Part shown: one piece after another, positions 1 through 9,132 of the stretch
Position numbering within the stretch: position 1 is the stretch's first letter
How the letters are laid out: every line of letters starts with the position of its first letter
Origin: Bacteroidota bacterium
Lineage (GTDB): Bacteria; Bacteroidota; Ignavibacteria; Ignavibacteriales; Ignavibacteriaceae
Length of the DNA stretch: 64,000 nucleotides
NCBI GenBank assembly: GCA_022708025.1
Contig: JAKIZM010000010.1
Span: forward strand, 1 to 64,000
Direction of reading: 5' to 3'
Translations under genes and position numbers: made by a program
The notes under the pieces: generated by a model
Databases searched by the model: none
What the model saw: only the letters and a program-made list of their open reading frames with translations
Told to the model about the DNA's origin: nothing

Positions 1-2
1 CA

Positions 3-2066
3 GCAGATAGAGTAGGTTCTTACACTTATAATCAGGTTGGTCCAAGAAATCTATCGAGATGGAATAATGAGATGGGATATGGACGGGGAAATGCATACAG
101 GGTATTACTTGAGACATTGAATATGATGGGTCCGGTAATAGTTCACACACCGTTGGAGAACACTGAACAGATAACCGGAAATTACTCTGTAAGCTGTTCA
201 ATTACATCTGTAAATTCAACGATAGATCCATCAAGTGTAAAATTATTCTGGTCAAAAAATAATCCTTCAATTACTGATAGTGTTCTTCTGAGTAACACAG
301 GCGGCAGCACTTATAGTGGAGAGATTGTAGGCACTGGTGCAGGTATATACAGGTATTATATCAAAGCACAGGATATAATCGGAAGGAAATCCACAAGTCC
401 GTTGAATGCTCCGGCAAATTTATACTCATTTGAGGCAGCAACAGATTTAATACCGCCTGTAATTACACACACAGCAATAAACAACACAGCAAAACAAAAA
501 TGGCCGTTGGATATAACAGCTAATGTTACTGATAATTTAGGTGTAAGTTCAGTTGTTTGTGAATTCAGAGTTAATAGTGGTTCGATAAACACCTTCACAT
601 TAAATCTGGTAAGTGGTAATACTTATAAAGGAACATTTACCGGAACAGTTGAAATCGGAGATTTTATTGAATACAGAATAAAAGCTACTGATAACTCAGC
701 TCAAAATAATATTGGTTATCATCCTGCTGCAGGATTTCATTCATTTAGTATTACTGATGTTCTTGGTTTAGTGCTTGTAATTGATGATGATGTTACTTAT
801 GAAAATAGAATTTCACCTGATAAGGAATTCCACGAAGCTGATTTACTTACTCCTCTTGGAGCATCAGCAACATTGTTTACTAATACATTAAACAATGCAG
901 GTTATCTTGCTGAACAGGTTACTTTTAGTGCTTTTAATCCTGCAGATTTAAATAACTATGATCTTGTTATTTTATCAGCTGGGTTAAATGAAGGAACTAT
1001 GTTCAATAATCAAACAAAGAGAACTGCAATTACAAACTGGACTTTGGCAGGAGGTAAAACATTAGTTGATGGCGGAGAAGTCGGTTATATATATAGAAAA
1101 TCAGGAACTACAACTGATCTTGACCCGCTTTTCAGAAGGAATGTATTAAATGATAGTACCTGGGTCAGTGATCGCAGTGGTGCAAGTATTCAGATTGTAA
1201 CAACAACTCATCCAATATTTAATTTACCAAATTCAATTACTGGTCCGATAGCTGTAAATAATAGTGGCAGTTCCGGCTGGGGTACAAGAGATGAAGTTAC
1301 TTTGTTAAATAAATCTGGTGTCAGCAGAATAGCAAATTGGACTGGCGGTACAGCTTCTAATGGCGGTATTATCATTCATAACCCCGGTAGTGATACATCA
1401 AAATGCAGAAATATATTCTTTTCATTTGCAGTATCACAAATAGCAAATCAAACTGTTGCTGCAAACCTGATAGAAAATACAGTCGCATATTTATTCAGAG
1501 ATATTATTCCTGTTGAACTCACTTCATTTACAGCATCATCAGATGGTAATTCAGTAATCTTATTGTGGAATACAGCAACTGAATTAAATAACAATGGATT
1601 TGAAGTTCAAAGAAAGTCACTTAACAGTGATTGGAGCAATATTGGTTTTGTTGTCGGTTTTGGAACAACAACCGATCCTAAATTTTATTCATTTACAGAT
1701 AATAATGTTAAAGTTGGTAGCTATTCGTACAGACTTAAACAATTGGATTTTGATGGATCATTTGCTTACTCACAAGTCGTTAATGTTGATATTACCGCTC
1801 CATTACAATTCAGTTTGGAACAGAATTATCCAAATCCGTTTAATCCTGCAACAACGATAAATTATTCATTAGCAAAAGATGAATTTGTACATATTGCAGT
1901 ATTTAATATACTTGGCGAAAAAGTTGCAACATTAGTGAACACAAATCAAAAAGCAGGAAATTATGAATTAAAATTTGATGCTTCATCACATTCAAGTGGA
2001 ATCTATTTCTATTCGATGGAAGCAGGTGATTTTAAATCTGTTCGTAAAATGATATTAATGAAATAA
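3..2066 (+). CDS. Secreted subtilisin-like (S8) protease, C-terminal part, with T9SS sorting domain (5' truncated)
   Basis: The reading frame is open to the left edge of the window, so the N-terminus is missing; the first ATG at 72 is internal. The first visible residues include MGYGRGNAYRVLLETL, which resembles the conserved end of subtilisin-family catalytic domains (G-Y-G-x-x-N-A-Y-x-A). Its neighbour shows the equivalent GWGLMNTYKAIQ after a clear S8 domain. Two Ig-like beta domains follow, then a domain starting LVLVIDDDVTYE, and finally a type IX secretion sorting domain with NYPNPFNP and the ending SVRKMILMK. The product should be exported and either cell-surface bound or released. The peptidase assignment is inference because the catalytic part lies outside the window. 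The following gene is on the same strand and has a closely similar C-terminus, so the two may be a tandem pair. Confidence 0.75.
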   Translation, partial: ADRVGSYTYNQVGPRNLSRWNNEMGYGRGNAYRVLLETLNMMGPVIVHTPLENTEQITGNYSVSCSITSVNSTIDPSSVKLFWSKNNPSITDSVLLSNTGGSTYSGEIVGTGAGIYRYYIKAQDIIGRKSTSPLNAPANLYSFEAATDLIPPVITHTAINNTAKQKWPLDITANVTDNLGVSSVVCEFRVNSGSINTFTLNLVSGNTYKGTFTGTVEIGDFIEYRIKATDNSAQNNIGYHPAAGFHSFSITDVLGLVLVIDDDVTYENRISPDKEFHEADLLTPLGASATLFTNTLNNAGYLAEQVTFSAFNPADLNNYDLVILSAGLNEGTMFNNQTKRTAITNWTLAGGKTLVDGGEVGYIYRKSGTTTDLDPLFRRNVLNDSTWVSDRSGASIQIVTTTHPIFNLPNSITGPIAVNNSGSSGWGTRDEVTLLNKSGVSRIANWTGGTASNGGIIIHNPGSDTSKCRNIFFSFAVSQIANQTVAANLIENTVAYLFRDIIPVELTSFTASSDGNSVILLWNTATELNNNGFEVQRKSLNSDWSNIGFVVGFGTTTDPKFYSFTDNNVKVGSYSYRLKQLDFDGSFAYSQVVNVDITAPLQFSLEQNYPNPFNPATTINYSLAKDEFVHIAVFNILGEKVATLVNTNQKAGNYELKFDASSHSSGIYFYSMEAGDFKSVRKMILMK

Positions 2067-2123
2067 TTTTTGACTGCATTACTTTCTTGAAAAAGATAGA
2101 ATTTTTGATTTAGATAATTTACA

Positions 2124-2152
2124 AGCGAGCCTGTACGGCTCGCTTTTTTTTA
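2124..2152 (+). terminator. Rho-independent terminator
   Basis: A perfect 8-bp stem, AGCGAGCC / GGCTCGCT, with a 5-nt loop is followed by a run of T. It sits about 60 bp after the stop of the first protease gene and separates it from the next one. Confidence 0.9.
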
Positions 2153-2214
2153 TTTATTTCTTGAGCAAAGTGTTGACTTTTTTTATATCTTTAAACAGAT
2201 AATAGGAGATTTTT

Positions 2215-5091
2215 ATGATGAATAAAACATTAACAATTTTCGTATTGGGGTTAGTCTTATTTTTTAGTTTCGTTACGTACGCTCAAACTGCAGAACAAAA
2301 AGCTTGGTTAATTGAAAACTCAGCCAGGATTAAAAAGATTGAAGACTTGAAGAGAGCTGACGCAGAATCATTGGCAACTATTTATCAAATGCCAATTTCA
2401 GCAACTTTAAGTAATGGTGCGCTTATAGAATTACAAAGTTTTGAAAATGGTATGCCTTATTATCATATGACTGATAATATTAATGCTGCTGCAACAGTAT
2501 CGACAAGATATGTTTGGGATAATGGAGCCGGAGGTTTCTCTCTTTCAGGTAACGGTCAGGTTATTGGTTTGTGGGAAGCTGGTAATGGAATACCTCTGTT
2601 GACTCATCAGGAATTAGTTGGAAGAGTAACTCAGAGAGATGCAGGTGGAACTTATACTGATCATGCTACTCACGTAGCCGGTACCTTGATTGCAACAGGA
2701 GTTGTTCCCAATGCAAGAGGTATGTCTAAAATGGCAAGGATTGATGCATATACTTCATCGGGTGATTTAAGTGAAATTATGAATGCTGCTGCAAATGGAT
2801 TAAAAGTTTCTAATCATTCTTATGGATCGATAAGAGGCTGGGTATATGATTATCGAAATGATGGTAAGTGGGCTTGGTTTGGAACACCGGCTATTAGTGA
2901 AACTGAAGATTATCTGTTTGGATTTTATTCTTCTACCTCTGCTTCATGGGACTATTTTATGGTAAACGCACCAAATATTTTAGTTTGCAAAAGTGCCGGT
3001 AATGACAGAGGCGATGGTCCCACAAGTGGAACCGCACATTGGGTAGTGATTAATAATAACTGGGTATGGTCTTCAACTGTAAGGGACAAAGACGGTGGTA
3101 TTGATGGTTATGATTGTATAAATGATGGAGTAGGTATCTCAAAGAATGCATTAACGGTTGGAGCAGTTAATGATATTGTGAACGGATATAATTCACCTTC
3201 AGATGTTGTAGTTACATCCTGGAGTAATGAGGGACCAACTGATGATGGCAGAATAAAACCTGATATAGTTGCGAATGGTACAGATCTGTATTCATCTACT
3301 AATACTTCCAACACTGCTTACGAAAATATGAGCGGTACTTCTATGTCCTCACCAAATGTTGCTGGTTCTGTAGCATTAATATTAGAACAGCAAGCTACGC
3401 TAAATGGTGTTACAAATGCTTTACGTTCATCAACAGTTAAAGGCTTGATAATTCATACTGCTGATGAAGCTGGTACTGCACCTGGACCGGACTACAGACA
3501 TGGCTGGGGCTTAATGAATACATATAAAGCAATTCAATTGTTAACTTTGGATCATGAAATCGGAGGTAATCAACTAATCAGAGAACTTACATTAAATCAG
3601 GGCGGTAATGAAGTGTTTACTGTTGAGTCTAACGGAACTGAACCATTAAAAGTTACAATTTGTTGGATTGATCCTGCTGGTACACCGCCACAGGCATCGT
3701 TAAATCCTCCCAATCTTATGCTTGTAAATGATCTGGATTTAACAGTAACCGGACCAAATTCAACAGTTTATTATCCCTGGGTATTAGATCCTTCTAACCC
3801 TTCAGCTGCTGCTACAACAGGTGATAATTTCAGAGATAATGTTGAACAGGTTCTTATTGAATCGCCGGTTGCTGGTACATATACAATCAAAGTTGGACAT
3901 AAAAATAATTTGTCAACCGGCTCACAAAAGTTTTCTATTATAATCAGTGGTATCGTTGTTCCTGTTCCCGATATTGTAACCCTGGTTGAGCCAGTGAATA
4001 ATGCACAGGGAGTTTCAAGCATTCAGGTTTCATGTAAATGGACAAGAGCACCAAAAAGCATGAGATATGAACTTCAGATGTCATTGGATTCTACTTTTAA
4101 TACTGGTGTTACAAGTATTCTTAGTAAAACAGTTACTGCTTCTTTAACAAACTTACCTGAATTATCTGTTATTTTCTGGAGAGTAAGAGCAATTAATAGT
4201 GGTGGAATTGGTGACTGGTCAGCTGTAAATAAATTCACTACAACATATTCTCTTCCTTCACCACCAACTTTAATTAGTCCGCCTAATAATTCAGTTCATC
4301 AAAACATTGATCAGGAGTTTAAATGGGAAGATGTTTCAAATGCAACTGAATACGGATTTCAATTATCAAATAATGTTCCTTTTACAGATATAATTATTGA
4401 TACAACTTTGTCGACTAACTCTTTCAATTTTAATAATCTCCAGGAAGGCAAAAAATTATATTGGAGAGTCAGTTCAATAAATCCGTCAGGCACAAGTGCA
4501 TATTCATCAAAAAGTAACTTTACTACTAAATTAAAAGGACCTGATACTTTAACAGTTACAGTCAACTTAAATGAAGATGTTGTATTAAACTGGACTGATA
4601 AATCTTCTGTTGAAACAAATTATATAATTTTACGAAAAACTGAATCTTCAAACTATAATAAGCTGGATTCATTAGGAGCAAATCAAACTTCATATATTGA
4701 TACTTCAGCTCAATCTGGAATTGGATATCATTATGCTGTTTACTGCAAAAATAATACTGCTTCATCAGATACTGTAGAATCAGCTTTAATTGTTGTAAGT
4801 GTTGAAAAAGAAGAAGATAATATTCCAACTGAATATTCTTTAAAACAAAATTATCCGAATCCGTTTAATCCGAATACACAAATAAAATATTCAGTGGCAA
4901 AAGATGGTTTTGTGAATTTAGCTGTATTTAATTTACTTGGTCAGAAAGTAGCAACATTAGTCAGCGAAAATCAAAAAGCCGGCAATTATGAAGTAAACTT
5001 TAATGCTGCAGCACTTCCAAGCGGAGTATATTTCTATTCATTGGAAGCAGGTGATTTTAAATCAGTTAGAAAAATGATTTTAATGAAATAA
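2215..5091 (+). CDS. Secreted S8 (subtilisin-like) serine peptidase with fibronectin-like domains and T9SS sorting domain
   Basis: The start is preceded by AGGAG and encodes a signal peptide (hydrophobic residues 7-20, TYAQ cleavage region). The S8 domain spans about residues 90-450: DHATHVAGT places the histidine at about H150, SAGND gives the oxyanion Asn at about N263, and GTSMSSPNVAG the serine at S376. The first triad position reads VIGLWEAGNG, with Glu121 where the family normally has Asp. After a P-domain-like beta region (about 450-585) come two fibronectin-III-like domains (about 590-775) and a third beta domain. The T9SS sorting domain contains NYPNPFNP and ends SVRKMILMK. The likely role is extracellular protein degradation. 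The Asp-to-Glu change may reduce or alter activity. Family assignment is firm; activity and substrate are unknown. Confidence 0.92.
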   Translation: MMNKTLTIFVLGLVLFFSFVTYAQTAEQKAWLIENSARIKKIEDLKRADAESLATIYQMPISATLSNGALIELQSFENGMPYYHMTDNINAAATVSTRYVWDNGAGGFSLSGNGQVIGLWEAGNGIPLLTHQELVGRVTQRDAGGTYTDHATHVAGTLIATGVVPNARGMSKMARIDAYTSSGDLSEIMNAAANGLKVSNHSYGSIRGWVYDYRNDGKWAWFGTPAISETEDYLFGFYSSTSASWDYFMVNAPNILVCKSAGNDRGDGPTSGTAHWVVINNNWVWSSTVRDKDGGIDGYDCINDGVGISKNALTVGAVNDIVNGYNSPSDVVVTSWSNEGPTDDGRIKPDIVANGTDLYSSTNTSNTAYENMSGTSMSSPNVAGSVALILEQQATLNGVTNALRSSTVKGLIIHTADEAGTAPGPDYRHGWGLMNTYKAIQLLTLDHEIGGNQLIRELTLNQGGNEVFTVESNGTEPLKVTICWIDPAGTPPQASLNPPNLMLVNDLDLTVTGPNSTVYYPWVLDPSNPSAAATTGDNFRDNVEQVLIESPVAGTYTIKVGHKNNLSTGSQKFSIIISGIVVPVPDIVTLVEPVNNAQGVSSIQVSCKWTRAPKSMRYELQMSLDSTFNTGVTSILSKTVTASLTNLPELSVIFWRVRAINSGGIGDWSAVNKFTTTYSLPSPPTLISPPNNSVHQNIDQEFKWEDVSNATEYGFQLSNNVPFTDIIIDTTLSTNSFNFNNLQEGKKLYWRVSSINPSGTSAYSSKSNFTTKLKGPDTLTVTVNLNEDVVLNWTDKSSVETNYIILRKTESSNYNKLDSLGANQTSYIDTSAQSGIGYHYAVYCKNNTASSDTVESALIVVSVEKEEDNIPTEYSLKQNYPNPFNPNTQIKYSVAKDGFVNLAVFNLLGQKVATLVSENQKAGNYEVNFNAAALPSGVYFYSLEAGDFKSVRKMILMK

Positions 5092-5099
5092 TTCCACAT

Positions 5100-5131
5100 T
5101 GTCATCCTGAATTTATTTCAGGATCTGACAT
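5100..5131. repeat. Intergenic TGTCATCCTGAA...TTCAGGAT...TGACA palindrome
   Basis: TCCTGAA / TTTCAGGA arms flanked by GTCA and TGACA lie between the convergent protease and helicase genes. This looks like a divergent member of the GTCA...TGAC palindromes at 50369, 52681 and 59380, and may also act as a bidirectional terminator. Confidence 0.55.
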
Positions 5132-5177
5132 TTGAAATTCGGGAACAATCCGCCTCTGGCTGACAGATTGATATATA

Positions 5178-7175
5178 CTAAAAATCATCTTCCAGCAGCC
5201 AGCCTTCTGCTAGGTCAGGAGTAATTTCTGAAATGAATCGTGATGGTTTTGATAATGTCATTCCAGCTTCACGATCAAATAAATTCATCGGATAAGAAAC
5301 ATACAAATTATTTTTTGCTCTGGTTGAAGCAACATACATCAACCGTCTTTCCTCTTCTAATGAATCTAAATTTTCAACCGATCTTGCGGAAGGGAAGTAG
5401 CCTTCAACAGCGTGAATAATAAAAACCGAATGCCATTCCAATCCTTTAGCTGAATGAATTGTAGAAAGAGTTATATACTCTTCTTCTTTATCAGTTGCTT
5501 CAACATCGAGAACGCTTTCAATAATCGGCTCAATTGCCATATCAGAAAGTAAAGATTCAATTGAAGAATAATTCTCAACAATATTCTGGAATATTTCTAA
5601 ATCTTTTTTCCGTTTGTTCCAATCATCGTAATTGGCTTTAAAGAGTTCCCAATAATATTCATAAACTTTCTGCACCATTTCTGAAGGCAAATACTTTTTC
5701 TTCTGCAATTCATATAAAAGATAAAACAAAGGACCGAGCTTATGATGCTTAAATCCGGGCTGATTATCAGGTTCTGCTTTTATTGTAATTCTTGCTGTTG
5801 CTAATTCATCCAGAATTCTTTGAGCAGTTTTCGGACCAACTCCTTCGTGTAATAGCAAAACACGATACCAGCTAATTACATCTTTGGGATTTACTACGAT
5901 TCTTAAAAATGCCATTACATCCTTTATGTGTGCAGTTTCAACAAACTTCATTCCTCCGAATTTTTGAAAAGGAATATTTGCTTTAGAAAGCTCAAGTTCC
6001 AGGTCAAACGAAAAGAAAGATGAACGGAACAAAACTGCAATATCTTTTAATGGAATGCCTTCTTCCCTCAGGTCAAGAATTTTTTCAACAATAAATTTTG
6101 ATTGAAGATTATCAGTCGTTGCAGCAACAATATTTGGCAGTTCTCCGCTGCCTCGTCTTGTATAAAGATCTTTTTTATACTTTTCAACTGCTGATTCATT
6201 TATTCTGTTTGCAAAATTCAAAATTGATTGAACGCTTCTGTAATTTTCTTCAAGCTTAATGATTTTTACATCATCGAAAAGTTTTGGGAATTCCATTATG
6301 TTATGGAAATCAGCACCGCGAAAAGAATAAATTGCCTGTGAATCATCACCGACTACCATAACATTTTTGTTGTATTTAGCTAAGCCTTTTACAATTTCAG
6401 CTTGCAAGTGATTTGTATCCTGATACTCATCAACCATTACAAACTTAATTTCAGAAAGTAAAGCTTTAACAGCCGGACTATCTTTATGCAGAAATTCGCG
6501 TAAGTAAACCAACAAATCATCGTAATCCAGAAGATTATTTCTTCTTTTATATTCAGTAAATATTTTTTGAATCTCTAAAATCTTATCAAGCAAAGGGAGG
6601 AAATGCGGATAATCATTTTCAATTATTACTTCAACTTTCTTTCCGGTATTAACGCTTAAACTGTAAACTTTATTTAATGTTTGTTTGTTCGGAAATCTTT
6701 TATCTTTTGTCAGAAATCTATCCTGTGAGCGAATTAGATTTATTATATCTTCACTATCTCCTTGATCAAGAATTGTAAAATTAGAATCAAGTCCGATTGC
6801 TTTTGCATATTTTCTTAGTGTTAAATTAGCAAACGAATGAAAAGTTCCGCCTCTTATTTTTGAGCAACGGTCATCAAGAAGCATAGATGCACGCTTCATC
6901 ATTTCATTAGCAGCTTTTCTTGTAAAAGTTAAAAGCAGAATAGAATTTGGATCATATCCAAGTTCGATTAGTCTGGCAACACGATAAACAAGTGTTCTTG
7001 TTTTACCTGTTCCGGCGCCTGCAATAATCAGATAACAACCATTTACTGTTGAAGCTGCTTCAAACTGCGAGGCATTTAATTCTTCCTGATAATTAATTGC
7101 AAAACGGGCTTCGTCAATTTTTTTAACCAAGCCCGTTTGTGATGTTCTTTTTAAAACATATTTCTTCTGATTCAT
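5178..7175 (-). CDS. UvrD/Rep/PcrA-type superfamily 1 DNA helicase
   Basis: ATP-dependent 3'-5' DNA helicase of 665 residues, slightly shorter than typical PcrA/UvrD. The Q-motif is at about residue 37 (LNASQFEAA). Walker A AGAGTGKT is at 52-59, motif II is VMVDEYQDTN and motif III GDDSQAIYSFRGA. Motif V is TIHSAKGLEWHSVF near the C-terminus and motif VI YVASTRAKNNLYVSYP. The expected role is DNA repair or replication restart. Its ATG overlaps the stop of the upstream 200-aa gene by 4 bp (ATGA), so the two are translationally coupled, with floA as the probable first gene. Which of UvrD, Rep or PcrA it replaces cannot be told from sequence alone. Confidence 0.93.
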   Translation of the reverse strand: MNQKKYVLKRTSQTGLVKKIDEARFAINYQEELNASQFEAASTVNGCYLIIAGAGTGKTRTLVYRVARLIELGYDPNSILLLTFTRKAANEMMKRASMLLDDRCSKIRGGTFHSFANLTLRKYAKAIGLDSNFTILDQGDSEDIINLIRSQDRFLTKDKRFPNKQTLNKVYSLSVNTGKKVEVIIENDYPHFLPLLDKILEIQKIFTEYKRRNNLLDYDDLLVYLREFLHKDSPAVKALLSEIKFVMVDEYQDTNHLQAEIVKGLAKYNKNVMVVGDDSQAIYSFRGADFHNIMEFPKLFDDVKIIKLEENYRSVQSILNFANRINESAVEKYKKDLYTRRGSGELPNIVAATTDNLQSKFIVEKILDLREEGIPLKDIAVLFRSSFFSFDLELELSKANIPFQKFGGMKFVETAHIKDVMAFLRIVVNPKDVISWYRVLLLHEGVGPKTAQRILDELATARITIKAEPDNQPGFKHHKLGPLFYLLYELQKKKYLPSEMVQKVYEYYWELFKANYDDWNKRKKDLEIFQNIVENYSSIESLLSDMAIEPIIESVLDVEATDKEEEYITLSTIHSAKGLEWHSVFIIHAVEGYFPSARSVENLDSLEEERRLMYVASTRAKNNLYVSYPMNLFDREAGMTLSKPSRFISEITPDLAEGWLLEDDF

Positions 7176-7774
7176 CTTCTCAGAGCTTTTGGCTTTCCTA
7201 ATATTTCTGAAAACAAAATATATTCTCTAATCGCAGTATGGTTTTTTAATCTTAAATTAAAATTATTGATTTCGGTTTTTTGTTTGCTTTTATCAGATAA
7301 AAGCTTCTCAAACTTTTTTGCATCAGCTTCAATCTTTGGGCTAACTGTTCTTGATTGCCGCAAAACGGCTTTTCTGCTTGTTTTTTTATCATCATAAGTT
7401 TCTCTGAAGCCGATAGGTTCTTTTTCTTCAACACTTCTGTGAAGTCTTCTGTCGTCAGCTATATCAAGGTTTTTATCTTTAATTTCTCGATCAGAAAAAT
7501 CAGAGGGCTCTTGAGCTGGTCTGGTTTGTGGCTGAGGAATGTTTACTTCACCTTTAAAAAGATTTTCAATCTCTTTAAGAATATCATATTCATCTCTTTT
7601 TTGTGTTATTACCTCAGGCGTTGAAGATGAACCCTGCTTTAAAGAAATATTTGAATCAGCTCTTTGATTTCTCTGAGTTGGAGTTTGTTTTGGAGGCTCT
7701 TTCTTTTTAAAGAAAGAACTTAAAAAACTGAAAATTATAATACCCCAAATAAGGTATTGAAATAAATCATCCAT
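7172..7774 (-). CDS. Membrane-anchored protein with charged linker and conserved C-terminal motif, function unknown
   Basis: A 200-aa protein with one N-terminal transmembrane helix (about residues 5-22). A long polar, probably disordered middle rich in K, E, D, Q and R follows. The compact C-terminal segment reads AIREYILFSEILGKPKALRR; similar short endings occur in uncharacterised proteins of this phylum. It has no recognisable catalytic motif. It lies between floA (50 bp upstream) and the helicase (4-bp overlap). The anchor and flotillin context suggest a membrane-associated role, but no function is assigned. Confidence 0.75.
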   Translation of the reverse strand: MDDLFQYLIWGIIIFSFLSSFFKKKEPPKQTPTQRNQRADSNISLKQGSSSTPEVITQKRDEYDILKEIENLFKGEVNIPQPQTRPAQEPSDFSDREIKDKNLDIADDRRLHRSVEEKEPIGFRETYDDKKTSRKAVLRQSRTVSPKIEADAKKFEKLLSDKSKQKTEINNFNLRLKNHTAIREYILFSEILGKPKALRR

Positions 7775-7824
7775 TGAAATTCTTTATATCTAATTTACTT
7801 TTTTATTTTCACTACTGATATATC

Positions 7825-8814
7825 TTAAGAATCAGTTTTTTTCTTTTCCTCAGGTTGTGCAATTGAAGTTCTCATTTCTGTATCAGCTTGAATATTTTTA
7901 AGATTATAATAATCCATAACACCAAGCTTACCATTTCTAAATGCATCAGAAATTGCCCGCGGAATTTCAGATTCAGCTTCTACAACTTTTGCTTTCATTT
8001 TTGCTACTTCAGCAATATTTTCCTGTTCTGTTGCAACTGCAGCGGCGCGTCTCTCTTCAGCTTTAGCTCTTGCCACTTTTAAATCTGCTTCTGCCTGATC
8101 AGCCTGAAGTATTGCACCGATATTCTGACCAATATCCACATCTGCAATATCGATTGATAAAATTTCGAATGCTGTTCCGCTGTCCAATCCTTTCGCTAAA
8201 ACTGATTTTGAAATCTTGTCAGGATTTTCGAGCACATCCTTATGGGATTCACTGGATCCGATTGTTGATACTATTCCTTCGCCGACTCTTGCAAGCACAG
8301 TTGCTTCACCAGCGCCTCCGACTAATCTTTCTATATTAGCACGAACAGTAACTCTTGCCATAGCTTTTAATTGAATACCATCTTTTGCAACTGCTGAAAC
8401 CATCGGAGTTTCAATTACTTTCGGAACAACCGACATTTTAACTGCATCAAGAACATCTCTTCCCGCAAGATCAATTGCAGTTGCGCGTTCAAAAGTTAAT
8501 CCGAGATTTGCTTTATCTGCAGAGATAAGCGCATTGATTACTTTTGTAACATTACCGCCCGCAAGAAAGTGTGCTTCCATTTTTGCCTGATCAACAGACA
8601 ATCCGGCTTTTGTTGCTGTAATCATATTTCTTACAATTAAAACCGGTGGAACTTTCCTTAATCTCATTCCGATCAGATCTTTAACAATCTTTACTCTTAC
8701 ACCTGAAAAGTAAGCAGTAATAAATAATCCCAGCGGAACAAAATAAAGAAACAGAAATAAAAAGATAATGATTGCAATTATGATTATAATTGATAATCCG
8801 GTTAATGCTTCCAT
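7825..8814 (-). CDS. floA: Flotillin-like protein FloA
   Basis: A 329-aa flotillin-like scaffold of bacterial membrane microdomains. The N-terminus is a long hydrophobic hairpin (about residues 5-35) followed by the FloA-type sequence [23 protein letters not shown]. The SPFH-like domain continues to about 240, then an Ala/Glu/Lys-rich coiled coil ([20 protein letters not shown]) runs to the C-terminus. Length and domain order match the YqfA/FloA family. It is the first gene of a leftward group with the anchored 200-aa protein and the helicase. In Bacillus FloA influences membrane fluidity and assembly of membrane complexes; its partners here are unknown. Confidence 0.93.
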   Translation of the reverse strand: MEALTGLSIIIIIAIIIFLFLFLYFVPLGLFITAYFSGVRVKIVKDLIGMRLRKVPPVLIVRNMITATKAGLSVDQAKMEAHFLAGGNVTKVINALISADKANLGLTFERATAIDLAGRDVLDAVKMSVVPKVIETPMVSAVAKDGIQLKAMARVTVRANIERLVGGAGEATVLARVGEGIVSTIGSSESHKDVLENPDKISKSVLAKGLDSGTAFEILSIDIADVDIGQNIGAILQADQAEADLKVARAKAEERRAAAVATEQENIAEVAKMKAKVVEAESEIPRAISDAFRNGKLGVMDYYNLKNIQADTEMRTSIAQPEEKKKTDS

Positions 8815-9132
8815 TTATTCTCCATTCATTTATTGAATTATATTTTCTGATAAATAATCTGCCTTAATGACCACTAATAAGATTTTATGACGTTAAAAAT
8901 ATCATTTTAGCAGAACAAATTTTCTTTTCAGGATGAAATTAAGCAAAAAATTAACCAAAGTTTACTGGCATTTGAATTGCCTCTGTTTTGAATGTCGTAT
9001 CACATAGAAATTGTGATGATTCAGTGATCATTTAATGTTGCCTTGATACGGCGTGTCACTATTAGTATATTTCTATTGTGAAACCAAATTTTACAACATT
9101 TTGGTTCACTTTAAGCATAAATAAGGAGAAAT
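8815..9132. promoter_or_regulatory. Divergent intergenic region between floA and clpC with structured clpC leader
   Basis: This 318-bp gap has no convincing gene and must hold both promoters. The clpC side carries several inverted repeats: CGTATCA (8996-9002) with TGATACG (9044-9050), TCACA/TGTGA just inside it, and the larger repeat at 9078-9109. A good ribosome binding site AAGGAG (9123-9128) precedes the clpC ATG. No CIRCE element is visible. Confidence 0.5.
9078..9109. promoter_or_regulatory. Inverted repeat upstream of clpC (possible operator)
   Basis: GTGAAACCAAA (9078-9088) and TTTTGGTTCAC (9099-9109) pair over ten positions with one bulged A around a 10-nt AT-rich spacer, 24 bp before the clpC start. 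This is the geometry of a repressor site or a leader hairpin. It does not match CIRCE, and the binding protein is unknown. Confidence 0.45.
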
